DNA of 64,000 nucleotides from Dermatemys mawii (taxonomy: Eukaryota > Chordata > Testudines > Dermatemydidae), in NCBI GenBank assembly GCA_007922305.1, contig ML677341.1, forward strand, positions 69,954,911 through 70,018,910, in the 5' to 3' direction. A program made the translations under genes and the position numbers. Below, piece by piece: positions 47,319 through 58,062 of the stretch. Every line of letters starts with the position of its first letter. Within the stretch, counting starts at the first letter, position 1. The notes under the pieces were generated by a model. The model saw nothing but the letters and a program-made list of their open reading frames with translations, had not been told where the DNA came from and did not search any database.

Positions 47319-47685
47319 CAGGAGTCTCCAAACTTTTTGAGACGAGGGCCATATTCGATTTTTGAAGGGGTTTCGCAGGCCGCTGCCGCGCCCCACCCCT
47401 TTGCTTCTCCACCCACGGCTGCAACCCCCCTCTTTGCTCCTCCAGCCATGCCGCTGCTGTGCCCCCCCCTTTGCTCCTCCAGCCGCTGCCACGACCCCTC
47501 ACTCCCTGCTCCTCCAGCCGCACAGTGGGGACACTCACCCCTCCGCACATGCGACCGCCGGCAGCAGCTCGCACTGGGGGGCAGCGGCAGCTTCTCCACA
47601 TGCCTGCTCAGCTGGGGTTTGGGGGCCGGACAAATCAATGCTGCAGGCTGGATCCGGCCTCCGGGCCGTAGTTTGGAGACCCCTG
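47319..47685 (+). mobile_element. hAT-like element with near-identical 8-bp flanks
   Basis: Ends are caggagtctccaaactttt and gtttggagacccctg, an inverted pair. ACCTAATA lies to the left and ACCTAAAA to the right, an 8-bp duplication with one change. The interior is rich in tttgctcctccagccgc words. Four overlapping open frames of up to 134 residues come from this composition. Confidence 0.88.
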
Positions 47686-48059
47686 ACCTAAAATGTGTGA
47701 AATCCCTTTGCACCCAACATTTTCTTCAATAGTTATCCCTTGCTTTTTCTCAAAGGGACAAGTCTTTAGATATGAAACAAAGTCATCTCTAAGTATGGAC
47801 TGCATGCCTCACCTCTTACATATACACATAGGTGCACAAAATCTGGTATTTGTGTGCCAAATGGGTTGCAATGCTTTGAATATATAGCCCATTACAGTTT
47901 TCTTTTGGAACTTCTTGTATAGGTTTTGTTAATCTGCATGACGTTAAGACTTGCAGCTTCAGATACTGTGGAGATGGAAGTTTTTAGATAGATAGAAAAA
48001 TAGAATTATACAGCTGATTCAAATAAAGAGGCCCAGTTTAAAAAAATCTCTAGTTGTTT
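47686..48059. other. Intronic DNA, no feature seen
   Basis: A short AGAT run (about 47985-47998) only. Confidence 0.35.
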
Positions 48060-48562
48060 TGAGACTGACCTGGATAAGTTTATGGAGGGGATGTTATGAA
48101 GAGGTTGCCTACAATGGCATATGGCCCATCTGCTACTGCTATTAGGAAATACCTCCAACAGCTAGAGATAGGACACTAAGTGGGGAGGGTGCTCAGTTCT
48201 TACAGGGAATTCTTTCCCAGGTGTCTGGATAGTGTGTCAAGCCCACATCCTCGGGGTCTAACTGACTGTCATATTTGGGGTAGGGAAGGAATTTCCCCAA
48301 CTTCACATTTACAGAGACCCTGGCTGTTTTTCACCTTCATCTGCAGCATGGGACATGGGTCACTTGCTGGTTTGAATTAGAGTAAATGGTGGATTTTCTG
48401 TAACTTGAAGGCTTTAAATCAAGATCTGAAAACTCCATTAACTCAGCTAGAGATTATGAGCCTATTGCATAAGTTGATGGGTGAAGTTCTGCATCCTGTG
48501 ATATGCACGAGGTCAGACTAGATCATCACGGTGGTCCCTTCTGGCCTTAAAGTCTATGAACT
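48060..48562 (+). mobile_element. CR1-type LINE 3' end
   Basis: The order ctggataagtttatggaggg, ggatagtgtgtcaagccc, gtgaagttctgcatcctgtg, gtcagactagatcatcacgg, tggtcccttctggcctta, aagtctatgaa is the standard 3' end of a CR1 subfamily, ending in its short terminal word. The reverse-transcriptase part is missing, as is usual for 5'-truncated copies. Confidence 0.8.
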
Positions 48563-51500
48563 GGTGTTGGTTTTCAGCAATTTCTCTCCAAAATGTAGCA
48601 CAATACATGTGGGAAATAACTAGATATGTCAAACTCATTGTAAGTGTGACAAGTTGGGGAAGAATGGGAAAAATAGAGTAGAAGTATTTTTGATGGCATT
48701 AGTATTTTTTATGAGGTTCATTACAAGATCCTCTGGAGTTGACAGTGAGATACAAGAATAAATTAATGTAAGAAGCAGAAAACAAAGCAATGTATTTAAG
48801 CAGCCCTTAATGACTGGACAATGAAAAAAAAACTCAAAAGGAAATGCTAGATAGTAGCTGTATCTGTGACATAGCACTGTAGGGAATTGAAGAGACTGGA
48901 ACCATTTGATAGCTTTTGTTTGGCTTTTTAAAAAACCTCTAAAATCAACTGTCAGAAACTATTTAACAATCAGAAGATCATAAGATGAAGTAGCTAACTA
49001 TTTGTATCCAGCACAATCTGGCAGATGGTGCAACATCTGGCATTATCATGATAATAAATAGGCAAGTGGTCGACTTCCAAGTCAAAGGGAAACAAAGCAG
49101 CAAAAACGGAAACAGAACATTATGTATGTACAATAATTATGGACAACAAATGACCCAGTGGAGCAGAAGTAACCTGAAATATGTTCTAAAATAATGAGAA
49201 ATATGTCAACTAAACCTGAAGGAAGTATATGAATAAAGCTGTGTGGCACAAGGTCATTTGATAGGACAGGACACCAGAGAATCACCTGTGTGCTCAGTTC
49301 CTCCTATGCAGGTTTTTAGCTTTGAAAGCTGCATATTTTGTGAAATAATAAAAGGAATGCTATACCTTTGGGGCCTGATTCTACATACACTTACTACCAG
49401 TTATCATAGATACTTTCCTGAGCAATGTTATTGACCAAGAATTTTCTAGAACACGTGATTCTTGTCTGGGTAAAGACAACAGAATTTGGCCCTCCTGACA
49501 TAATATAGTTTTCTCTGTGCCTATGAAACACATGCTGCATCAGCCACTCAAAATGGTTTTTGAATGGTTAATCTATTAAGTTGTCATCTAAAAAAAGTAG
49601 TATATTTTTAGTCATACAAAATACTAATGTGAATGAAAACAAAAATTTACAAAATTGCAATGGAGGAGCTATTTGGAAGAGCCCCCTTGAATACAGTCAC
49701 CTAGAGAAAGGTATCCAGATATTAGTAAAGGACATTTATACTGTAATTTGGCATTGCTATTGTCTCAAGCATTTATAAATAGGCTTCACTGTAATGAAGT
49801 TAATCAGTAAACTATATAACCTCTGCCCTGGATCATTCCTTAGCTAGTCTTAAAGGAAGTTCTAGTTTTCAGTTGAGAGTAAAGCAACAAGATGTTAGGG
49901 GAGCAGAACTAAGGAAGTGTAGGTAAGTACTGACTAGAAAAAGTAAAGAGAACAACATGTTAAATAGCCCAAGTTTTTCAGAAATTGTCGTGGAAATGGT
50001 CGCAAGGAAGACTGCTTACGGTAGGATATTGTTCAAGCTCATGTTTGATCTATTACATTATACAATATATCTGTTAAATTATATGAATTAGCTTGATGCC
50101 AAAGGTGCCCTTAGACACCTTTTAATAGTATTTTTCAGTACTTAAACCAATTGATTAGCCTATGTTTCCCATTTTGAATTATCCTGTGAATCACAGGAAA
50201 TACATTTTCTTCTTTTTGGCTTAAGATCATTTGCTCCGTGTGACTCTTACTCTATGATTCTATGTCACATTAGCTTTATTAGCCGGCTTGAGGTCTTAAG
50301 GTTTAATTTGTTTGCTATTCTTTTTCTTATAGTTTTATATTGACAATATTTGTTACTCCATTGTACTACCACTATAACTTCTGTAATATTCTGGATACAA
50401 ATTCAACAGCCTGTATATAATTTCAGCATAATACTGAAAATAAAGGGTGAGATTTTCAAAAGCACTCAGTGATGGCTGAAGTCTGATGGTAAAACTTCCT
50501 TTTACTTCGATGGGAGTCCAAGTAAGCAAATGCTGAGAGCTTTTTAAAATCCCACCCAAAATATTCACATGTAAAACTGGAAAAAAAAAATCTTTAACAA
50601 ATCTCACCCACCAGTTACATAATGGGAAAGTATTCACAAAATGATGGCAAGATTGAAGAAATAAAATTTCACTCTGTCGATGTTAGTCAAATTTGAGACA
50701 TTTTGTGAAATGTTCTAATTGCAATTTTTTTTGCAAAGCATAACCCACAAGTTTTGCAGCCCTATTAGTATTTATTTCAATTATCATTTACATATGTGTT
50801 TCTGATATGAAGATTGTAATGGAACAGTAAGAACATATGAACATATAATACATTACTAGAGACAATGGGCCTGCTTCTGTTCCCACTTACACTGATTTAC
50901 ACTTCTGTAACTCCACTGATGTCATTAGAGTAACTCTTGCTTTACAGTAGTGTAAATAATGTCAGAATCTGGTCTATACTCTCCATTAATACATTAATAA
51001 AATCATATGCACATTCCAGATGGCAAGATAAGATCAAGTTAATTCTATTATAAGAAGTTAATTGTTCTAATAATCCTCTTTGAGAAGGCCTTGTGTATAG
51101 AACTGCATGGGAATGGTTTACCTTTCCTATGAAAGTTTTGGAGATTTTTGACATTTTCCCCTTTCTGAAAACAGAACCTCCCCTTCTCCCCCAAGATAAA
51201 ATCAGAATCCTGATAATTTTCACAAACTGATAATCCCAAAAGTTCAGGTTGGGTAAATCAGAAATATTTTGTTTTGATAATTTCTAAACATTTCATTTTG
51301 ATTTCAACCTTTTAAATATTTAATTTTCAATCAAACCCCCAATTTTTTCATTTTGAAAATGTTCAAAGGGGATGTTTTGACAATTTAGAAACTTTTCAAA
51401 AATTTTCTAAACAGCAGATCTATTAAAGCTTTCTCATGAGAAGTTTTAGTTTTGACAAACTGACATTTTCTGACAATAAGTAGTATTTCAACGGAAACTT

Positions 51501-51804
51501 CCCAGCAAGCTCTACCTGTGTATACAAGAAAATTGCACTTATTAGGCTTAAATAATTTTTAAGATGATTTTGTTAAACCAGTGTAAACCTGTGTGGAGCC
51601 TCTGATTTCAGTTTAGTTTACCTAAAATAAGTCTGATTTAAAGCAAAATAGAAGTGTCTACACAGCCTACAGAGTACACTAGTTTAATTAAATCAGTTTT
51701 AAACTACACCTTAAATTGAACTGGGGCAACTTTCTTGTGTAGGCAAGACCTAGCACAAGTTTCCTTGAAAATCAAAGGCAGGTCCCCATCACTATGGTAT
51801 ATGA
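48563..51804. other. Intronic DNA with short palindromic repeat traces
   Basis: At 50448-50555 (gagattttcaaaagcactc ... gctttttaaaatccca) and 50870-50972 (gcttctgttcccacttacac ... taatgtcagaatctgg) there are roughly 100-bp sequences whose two halves pair, types common in turtles and birds. An A/T-simple block covers 51240-51500. No exon recognised. Confidence 0.45.
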
Positions 51805-52074
51805 GTGTATCTCTACACTGCAGTTAAAAATGAACTTCTAGCCTGTGCCAGCTGACTTAGACTAAGGGGCTGGCTGTTTAACTGAAGACATTTGGGCCCA
51901 GGATGGATCCTGGGCTTTAGGACCCTGCAAGATGGGAGGGTCCCAGGTCTTGGGGTACAGCCTGAGCCAGACTGTCTATATCACAATTAAATGGCCCCTT
52001 AGCCCGAGTTCTGTGAGCCTGAGTCAGCGGCATGGGCCAGCTTGGGGAGTCTAATTGCAGTGTAGACATATCCC
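51805..52074 (+). mobile_element. TATGTCTACACTGCA repeat, copy B
   Basis: Ends are gtgtatctctacactgca and tgcagtgtagacatatccc. The internal ggctggctgtttaactg, ggatcctgggctttagga, aagatgggagggtcccag and cacaattaaatggcccctta match copies A and C in order. Confidence 0.8.
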
Positions 52075-52924
52075 AAGTGCCTATCAGCACTTTAAAGTGT
52101 CGACATAAAGATCTGTCTCTTTCTCCCTCCTATCCTTTACCCCTTTGTGAGCAGGGACTGGCTGTAATTAATTATTTTTTTAACGTGGTGTTATTGTGGG
52201 AAAGCTAGGTCAGAGAAATAAAGATGTATGTGTTATTCAGGTTTAGCCAAATATAGAGAGATTCGTGGGTATTTGGTTTCTTCTGGAAACAAATGAATAG
52301 CTCTTATAACTATGAGGGGTTTTGTACATGTCTACAAAGGTCTAACTAAACTCCCACAGTTCTGTCCCAGCATTGTACTGAACCCACTGTAAAACCCTGG
52401 ATTGATTCATTTTTCTTTTTGGGAGGAGTGCTGCTGTCTTTTACTATTATTTCAAAGCCCTGAACAGATCAGGAAAATGGTTTAAAGCTTCTGCAGCATT
52501 TCTTGGAAATGACATAAAGGTAAAAATCAATAAAGTATTTTTATTTTAATCCTGGGATCTTCCCACTCCCGTTTGTGTAAACTGATGAACCAAATAATTT
52601 AAAATTAGCAAATGGCATGTTATGTGCCCATAATTAAAAGCTGTTCCCACAAAACAGACACTAAAGATTTGTGTAATGGTTATACAGTTGGAAACTAAAA
52701 TATCACTTGTTTTTCTACATAAAGAATTTTGAACAATCTTAATAAGTAACAGTTACAATAAATTGAAAATATAATTAACCGAAGCAGACCAAATATTTAT
52801 TAATAATATGCCCACAATTAACTAGAACTTTGTTTTACACCGGTGTCTCCTGCAAAACAATAGAGCCTCCAGCAACTCACTGTTAACACAACATTTTGCA
52901 CGTGTTTTTCTATGCTGCCGCTGA
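52075..52924. other. Intronic DNA, no feature seen
   Basis: AT-rich, without recognised repeat or exon. Confidence 0.35.
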
Positions 52925-53205
52925 TGGATATCGACGATAGTCTTATGGTTGAAGCATGAGATTGAGAATTCGGAGACCTTGGTTCAATTTTAAGCTCTTC
53001 CACATACTTCTTGTGTGACCTCAGGCAAGTCACAAAATATTTTTGCTTTAGTTCCTCACTGGTAAGAAGGGGATAATATACTTGTCTCTTTGTCTCGACT
53101 ATTTAGAGTGGAAGCTTTTTAGAGCAGGGATCATCTTTTTCTGTGTATTAATATCCTGATATTATTTGGGACTGCTAAGTGCTACTGTAATTTAAATAAT
53201 TATTA
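52925..53205 (+). repeat. MIR-type SINE, nearly full length
   Basis: Reads tagtcttatggttgaagca (tRNA-like head), ccttggttcaattttaagct (box B region), tgtgtgacctcaggcaagtc, gtagttcctcactgg-type text, ggggataatatacttgtc and gctaagtgctactgtaattt. This covers head, core and tail in order. Confidence 0.8.
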
Positions 53206-54639
53206 GTGGTATATAGCACCTTTGTTCTCCTTTGGCTTTGTCCCACAGCTTTCCAGACATACCTATGTCTGCTTGTCCTATGGCAGCATCCCTGCTTCTG
53301 CTAACTGTACAGCCAGGGTTTTACAGTTGTTGAGAATGGATGCTATGTTGATGATGTACCATCTGAGCAAGTAGATGGTACTGAAAATTGATGTGAGTCA
53401 TCTTTTGCACTGATATTCACTGTTAAGGGCAAAATGTAGCACAGCTGATTCCATGGTACATTTGGAATGAGAGTTTAGTTAAAACAGGAAGTTAAGATTC
53501 TGGTATTGCTTAAAGTGCGACAGAATAGAATGTCTTGCTGTCATTGCAGGTGTTTCTATCTTTTATTGTTGGTACTTTTCCTTTCCTCTTGATTCCTTTG
53601 AATTGATGGAAACCTTTGGGGCGGGGGGCTGCTTTTGTACTGGTAGAAGTACTCCTCAGAGTTCCTACCCACATCCTCTTTTCTGGTGATTATCCCTCAA
53701 AAAGGAAAAGGAAAGCAGAACAAAATACTAAATTTCTTCTGATTTGTAAATACAGTGCAAGTAAAAATAATACATTTAGCAATGTTCATCAATGACAGTT
53801 TATCTACAGGGTTTGTCATCTGTCTCATCGTAGACTTCAGTGGGAGTTGAGAGCATTTAGCATCTCACAGTTTTGGGACCTTGATACATATAATTTTTTG
53901 CACAAAATGCCTCTTGTGATAAAATCTTACAAATCCTCATGGATGAATGTTTGTTGCCTTAACTGCAGAAATGTCAAAAACTGAGCTGTCACCTGTCATT
54001 GCGTTACAGTGGACTCAACAGTGTTTACTGAGATCTCAAGCTTTCCTCCAAGCTCGCTCAACATTAAATACAGAGAGAAAAGGAGTTATCTAAAAGTGAA
54101 CTGAGTAACTTCCTGGAAATATTGTTACTTCTCACAGATCCAGTTCCCTGTGGGTCAATGTGAATTTTGCCATGCCCTATCCTAGCACTAGGATAATTGA
54201 CTTTCTTGAAGAGAAAGTGTATTGTAATTTGTAAATCACTTTCCTCTTCTCTGTCCAACTTACTGTTATGGTTTTTTTTATTTAAACTACATCACAGAGG
54301 GAGTATTGAATGTTGTTGAATGGGTTATAATTTATAACAGTGAGATTTAATTTTAATATGTTTGCACTTTGATAGTAACTAATAAAATTTTGACAAGTAC
54401 ATAAAGTACAAGGCTAAAGGGCCTTCCGTTGGTGCTATTTATCTCTAGGGCTTCATTGTTGTTTGCTGCTTTTGCAGTAACTGCTTCAATTCCTTCTCAC
54501 ATTTGGTTAGCTGGTGCCATAACTTGTTATTGTCTTAAGAGATGAATGCTGCAGTCCTTATTTGGGAAAAACTCCCATGTCTTCAATAGCCATTTCACCA
54601 AAGGGGTACAAATCTAGCCCTTAATCTGTACTTTATCAT
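53206..54639. other. Intronic DNA, no feature seen
   Basis: No exon or transposon ends recognised. Confidence 0.35.
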
Positions 54640-56132
54640 AGGAGTTCCAAAGCTTTTCCCCTGAGGTCCACCTGTGCAACTGAAATAGGCACTGTGGTCC
54701 ACTATTAATGCTTCCCACTGCTTTCCAGGATGGGAGACTGAAGGTAAAGAGTAAGGGGGGCTTACCAGGGTGGGGCTGGGACTGAAGATGTTGGCAGGGT
54801 GGATGAACCTTTAAATTATGCCCCCCACTATCAGCGTATACAGTTTGATAGTGTCCCCTCCCACCTTGTCACCAGGCAGCAAGTCATTGTTCCCTCAGGC
54901 TGATCAAATGTGAATCAGGCAAGGGACTGCTGAGCACACACTGCCTGGCCACCACATGTCCGTTAGGGAGAGGGGCATTGCGGGGCACGTGCATCCCCTC
55001 ACCTCAGCAGGGACCAGTCAGAGGGCGAAGGGGCCAGGCAGGTTCCACAGACAGCCCCTGCCAACACCCTCTGCCTCAGCAGCCTGCTGAGTACCTTGAG
55101 CTCGCAACCTGGCAGTACTACTCCAGTCACCCATCCAACATCCTGGGATACCTGACAGACACCCCCTGCCAGTGAATGAGGGAAGGGCTTGGACAGAGGC
55201 AGGCAGCTGAGCTGGACCTGGCTGTTACCTATAATTGAGGCTGTGAGTGTGTCATGCAGGTCACAGTAGTCATGGATCCCATGACTTTCCGGTACTTCCG
55301 TGACTGCTGCAGCAGTGGCAGTCCCAGACCATCCCCTGCCAGCAGCCGCGCGGCAGTCGCGGGCTGGCAGAGATGTTCCCTGCCAGCAGCAGCGTTGGCA
55401 GTGGTCCAGGGTCAGCGGGGCCATCCTCTGCCACCAGCGGTGGTGGCGGCAGTCCCGTGCTGCCCACACCAGAGGGCACCCCAGAACACCCCCGCTCCCC
55501 AGCAACAGCGAGCGCCCCAGAACTCCCCTTCCAGAGCAACAGCTGTGCCCCAAAAGCCGCCCCCCCCAGATTTAGTGTGGAGTATATAGTACAAGTCAGG
55601 GACAGGTCACAGGGCCGTTTATTGCTGTTTATTGCCTGTGACCTATCCATGACTTTTACTAACAATGCCCATGACTAAGTCCTATCCATTTGGTCCTGAT
55701 CATGGCATTGCCCAGGAGAAAACAGAGCAGCACAATCGAGCCCTCATCCTTAGGGGAGACTGTGGGACTGATACTTCAGGGGGCCTGCCAGCCATGAATC
55801 GCAGGGTGCAGAGACTCAGAGTGGGAAGAGCTGCGAACTTTCCAGCTCTCACAGCTGTCTCGACAGCTGCCGCCTCAGAGGGCCAGCTGCTTCTCCTTGC
55901 CCTCCGTCCATAGCCCAGCGGCATTGCTTTGCCCTCTGCCAACTGCCAGCGCACTGGGCGCATCTGGCCTTGGGCAGTGCCCATTGCTGGTTGCCACTCT
56001 GTGGCTGTCCACTTCACAATACACCTCCCTCATGCCCTTATCAAACTCCACCCATGGCTGTGCTAGTAGACCACTCAGGACTGTGTCGCGGCCCGCCTTT
56101 GGGCCACAACCCACAGTTTGGGAACTCCTCCA
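54640..56132 (+). mobile_element. hAT-like element carrying a nested insertion
   Basis: The left end is aggagttccaaagcttttcc and the right end is cacagtttgggaactcct, an inverted pair typical of hAT-like repeats. The 1.49-kb distance is explained in part by a second repeat inside (55258-55676). The host part is GC-rich (for example ggcattgctttgccctctg). Open frames of up to 184 residues on the minus strand span both parts and show no domain. Target-site flanks are too eroded to call. Confidence 0.6.
55258..55676 (+). repeat. Nested GTCATGGAT...CCCATGAC repeat
   Basis: Starts ggtcacagtagtcatggatc, ccatgactttccggtacttc and ends gtgacctatccatgactttt, actaacaatgcccatgac. The ends pair loosely as inverted repeats of gtcatgga / tccatgac. 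Between them lies GC-rich gccagcagc-type sequence. It lies wholly inside the hAT-like element at 54640-56132, so it inserted later. Confidence 0.6.
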
Positions 56133-56133
56133 G

Positions 56134-56530
56134 TATCTTACATCACCCTCTATGCTTGGAATATCCTCCCTGATCCTGTGTGTTGTGTAATCTCACTCTT
56201 CCCCTTCAAACTCCTCCTGAAGGCTCATTTATTTTGGATAGCCTTCCAGTTCTTGCTAAATCCCACCTTTGTCTTTCCCCCCAGCTTTGTTCCCTCACAC
56301 TATGATATATTAACTTCAAATAAAACAGAAATGAACAAGATATGTGTATCTCCATCTTACTATTGTAGCCTTCCTCTTTCCCATAGCCCCCTTGGCTTCT
56401 GTTTGGATTTCTTTGCTTTTTTTGTGTGTCTAATTCAGATTGACAGCTCCTTTGTAACGTGGGCTGCTTTCCCTTAATTGTCTGTAGAGCATCATGCACA
56501 CTTTTAGCTCTGTGGAAATAATAATCTTTC
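56134..56530 (+). repeat. Old interspersed repeat next to the nested element
   Basis: Includes tcttccccttcaaactcctc, ctgaaggctcatttattttg and, at the end, tgtctgtagagcatcatgca, cacttttagctctgtggaaa. This is an order I know from an ancient amniote LINE-type 3' region (…ttcaaatccctcctaaaac…gtacagcgcctagcac…). Strongly diverged. Confidence 0.45.
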
Positions 56531-56859
56531 ATGATTTTCTAAGGAAACAGCAGTGCAAAATATTTTCATTGACTGTAACAAAGCAGCTGAGAGTGTTAAT
56601 TTACATTGAGAGCGTCTTTCTATGTATTTGTACAGACCTAGTGCATAGGGGGTTCTGTGACTGGGGCCTCTGGATGCTGAGGGAAGAATAAATATTATCA
56701 AGGCTATGTTAGAGTTCTTTATGTTTAGTCAATACAATCTCTAGGATTAGTAAATAATTTCTTTCCAGTATCTGAGACTGATATGTTTAGAAATGGAAAC
56801 TGTTCCAGTGACTGTGGTTTAATGGTACTAATACGTATTGTTTCTGCATTATTATGTAG

Positions 56860-57222
56860 GTGTTCTTACAGAGGCAATGAGTTCTCCAGCACAAGAGCCA
56901 GATGTGTCACCTTATACACAGTACAGCAATATGCCGTTCCCCCCAGTTCAGCCTCAGATTTCATCACCACCTTATTATTCCAACCTTGGCTTTTACCCCC
57001 AGCAGCCTGAAGAATGGTATTCCCCTGGAATGTATGAACTCAGGAGAATCCCCTGTGAGAACTTTTTCACAAGAGAGACAGAACTAGCAGATATACCTGT
57101 AGCCAAGAAGTCTAGACTGGGCCACTCCACGGGAAGAGTGAAAGGAGAAGAGCTATGTGTTGTGTGTGGTGACAAAGCATCTGGATACCACTATAATGCT
57201 CTTACTTGTGAGGGGTGCAAAG
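56860..57222 (+). CDS. NR1H4: NR1H4 (FXR) exon: AF-1 region and first zinc finger
   Basis: NR1H4 is a bile-acid-activated nuclear receptor that works in the nucleus with RXR on inverted-repeat response elements to control bile-acid synthesis and transport. This internal exon (363 bp, phase 1 to phase 1, 121 codons) follows AG at 56858-56859 and ends at a donor (tgcaaag|gtagga). It begins [20 protein letters not shown], continues with the N-terminal region ([38 protein letters not shown]), then a basic [16 protein letters not shown] linker and the first zinc finger [20 protein letters not shown]. The four zinc cysteines are present. The junction falls within the CEGCKG P-box region, as in other FXR genes. 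Ligand-binding exons are beyond the window. Confidence 0.97.
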
Positions 57223-57369
57223 GTAGGACAAAATATGAATGAATCTGTCATAAAATAAGTTTTGGGGGAAATGGATATTTAGTTCTGAAATTTCATTCTG
57301 TCTTAATTGAAAAGCTCATTCAAGAATTTACCCTTTGTAGATCTTTGCATTTGGATCCAATGCACTGTT

Positions 57370-58062
57370 ATTAACTGGCTAGGTGATAGTACTGTTGAAA
57401 AGGATCTGGGAGGTATAGTAGATCACAAATTGAATATGGGTCAACAATGTGATGCAGTTGCTAAAAAGGTCAATATCATTCTGGGTTGTATTAACAGGAG
57501 CGTTGTATGTATGGAAGACACAGGAGGTAACAGTCCCACTCTGCTTGGCACTGGTGAGGCCTCAGCAGGAGAACTTGTCCAGTTCTGGGCACCATACTTC
57601 AGGAAAGATGTGGGCAGAGCCCAGAGGAGAGAAACAAAAATGACAAATGTTTTAGAAAACCTGACCTTTGAGAAAAGGTTAAAAAATTGAGGATGTTTAA
57701 TCTTGAGAAAAGAAAGCTGGGGAGGGGGGACCTGATAACAGTCTTCAAATATGTTAACAGCTGTTATAAAGAGGACGGGACTTAATTGTTCCCACATCTA
57801 CAGAAGGTAGGTAGTGAAAAAATAATGGGTTTAATCTGCAGCAAGGGAGATTTAGGTTAGATATTAGGAAAATCTTTCTAACTCTAAGGGTAGTTAAGCT
57901 CTGGAATAGGCTTCCAAGGTAGGTTGTGGAATCCCCATTATCGGGGGGTTTTAAGAACAGGTTAGATAAATACCTATCAGGGATGGTATAGGTTTATTAG
58001 ATCCTGTCAAGTGCTTCTCAAGGTCTCTTCCAGTCATACATTTCTATGATTCTATGATTCCT
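57370..58062 (+). mobile_element. CR1 LINE 3' end, about 690 bp
   Basis: Contains the C-terminal part of the CR1 reverse-transcriptase gene and the 3' tail. The recognisable sequence includes WLGDSTVEKDLGGIVDHKLN and MGQQCDAVAKKVNIILGCIN in one frame (57367-57492), then gttctgggcaccatacttc, tcttgagaaaagaaagctgg and aggttagataaatacctatc. It ends in ttctatgattctatgattc, the CR1 terminal repeat. 5'-truncated, with frame breaks. It sits only 150 bp downstream of the NR1H4 exon. Confidence 0.9.

Larger units (their letters stand above)
39103..56859 (+). other. NR1H4: NR1H4 intron, 17.8 kb
   Basis: Phase-1 intron from GT at 39103 to AG at 56858-56859. The acceptor tract is weak (tttctgcattattatgtag). 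It holds the repeats listed separately below. I saw no further exon of NR1H4 inside it. Confidence 0.85.

Noticed and set aside
47290..47732. Frames of 70-134 residues on both strands
   Set aside because: Fully inside or around a hAT-like element with inverted ends and 8-bp flanks.
54999..55553. 184-residue minus-strand open frame
   Set aside because: It spans a hAT-like element and a repeat nested inside it, has no domain, and competes with several equally long frames in the same GC-rich DNA.
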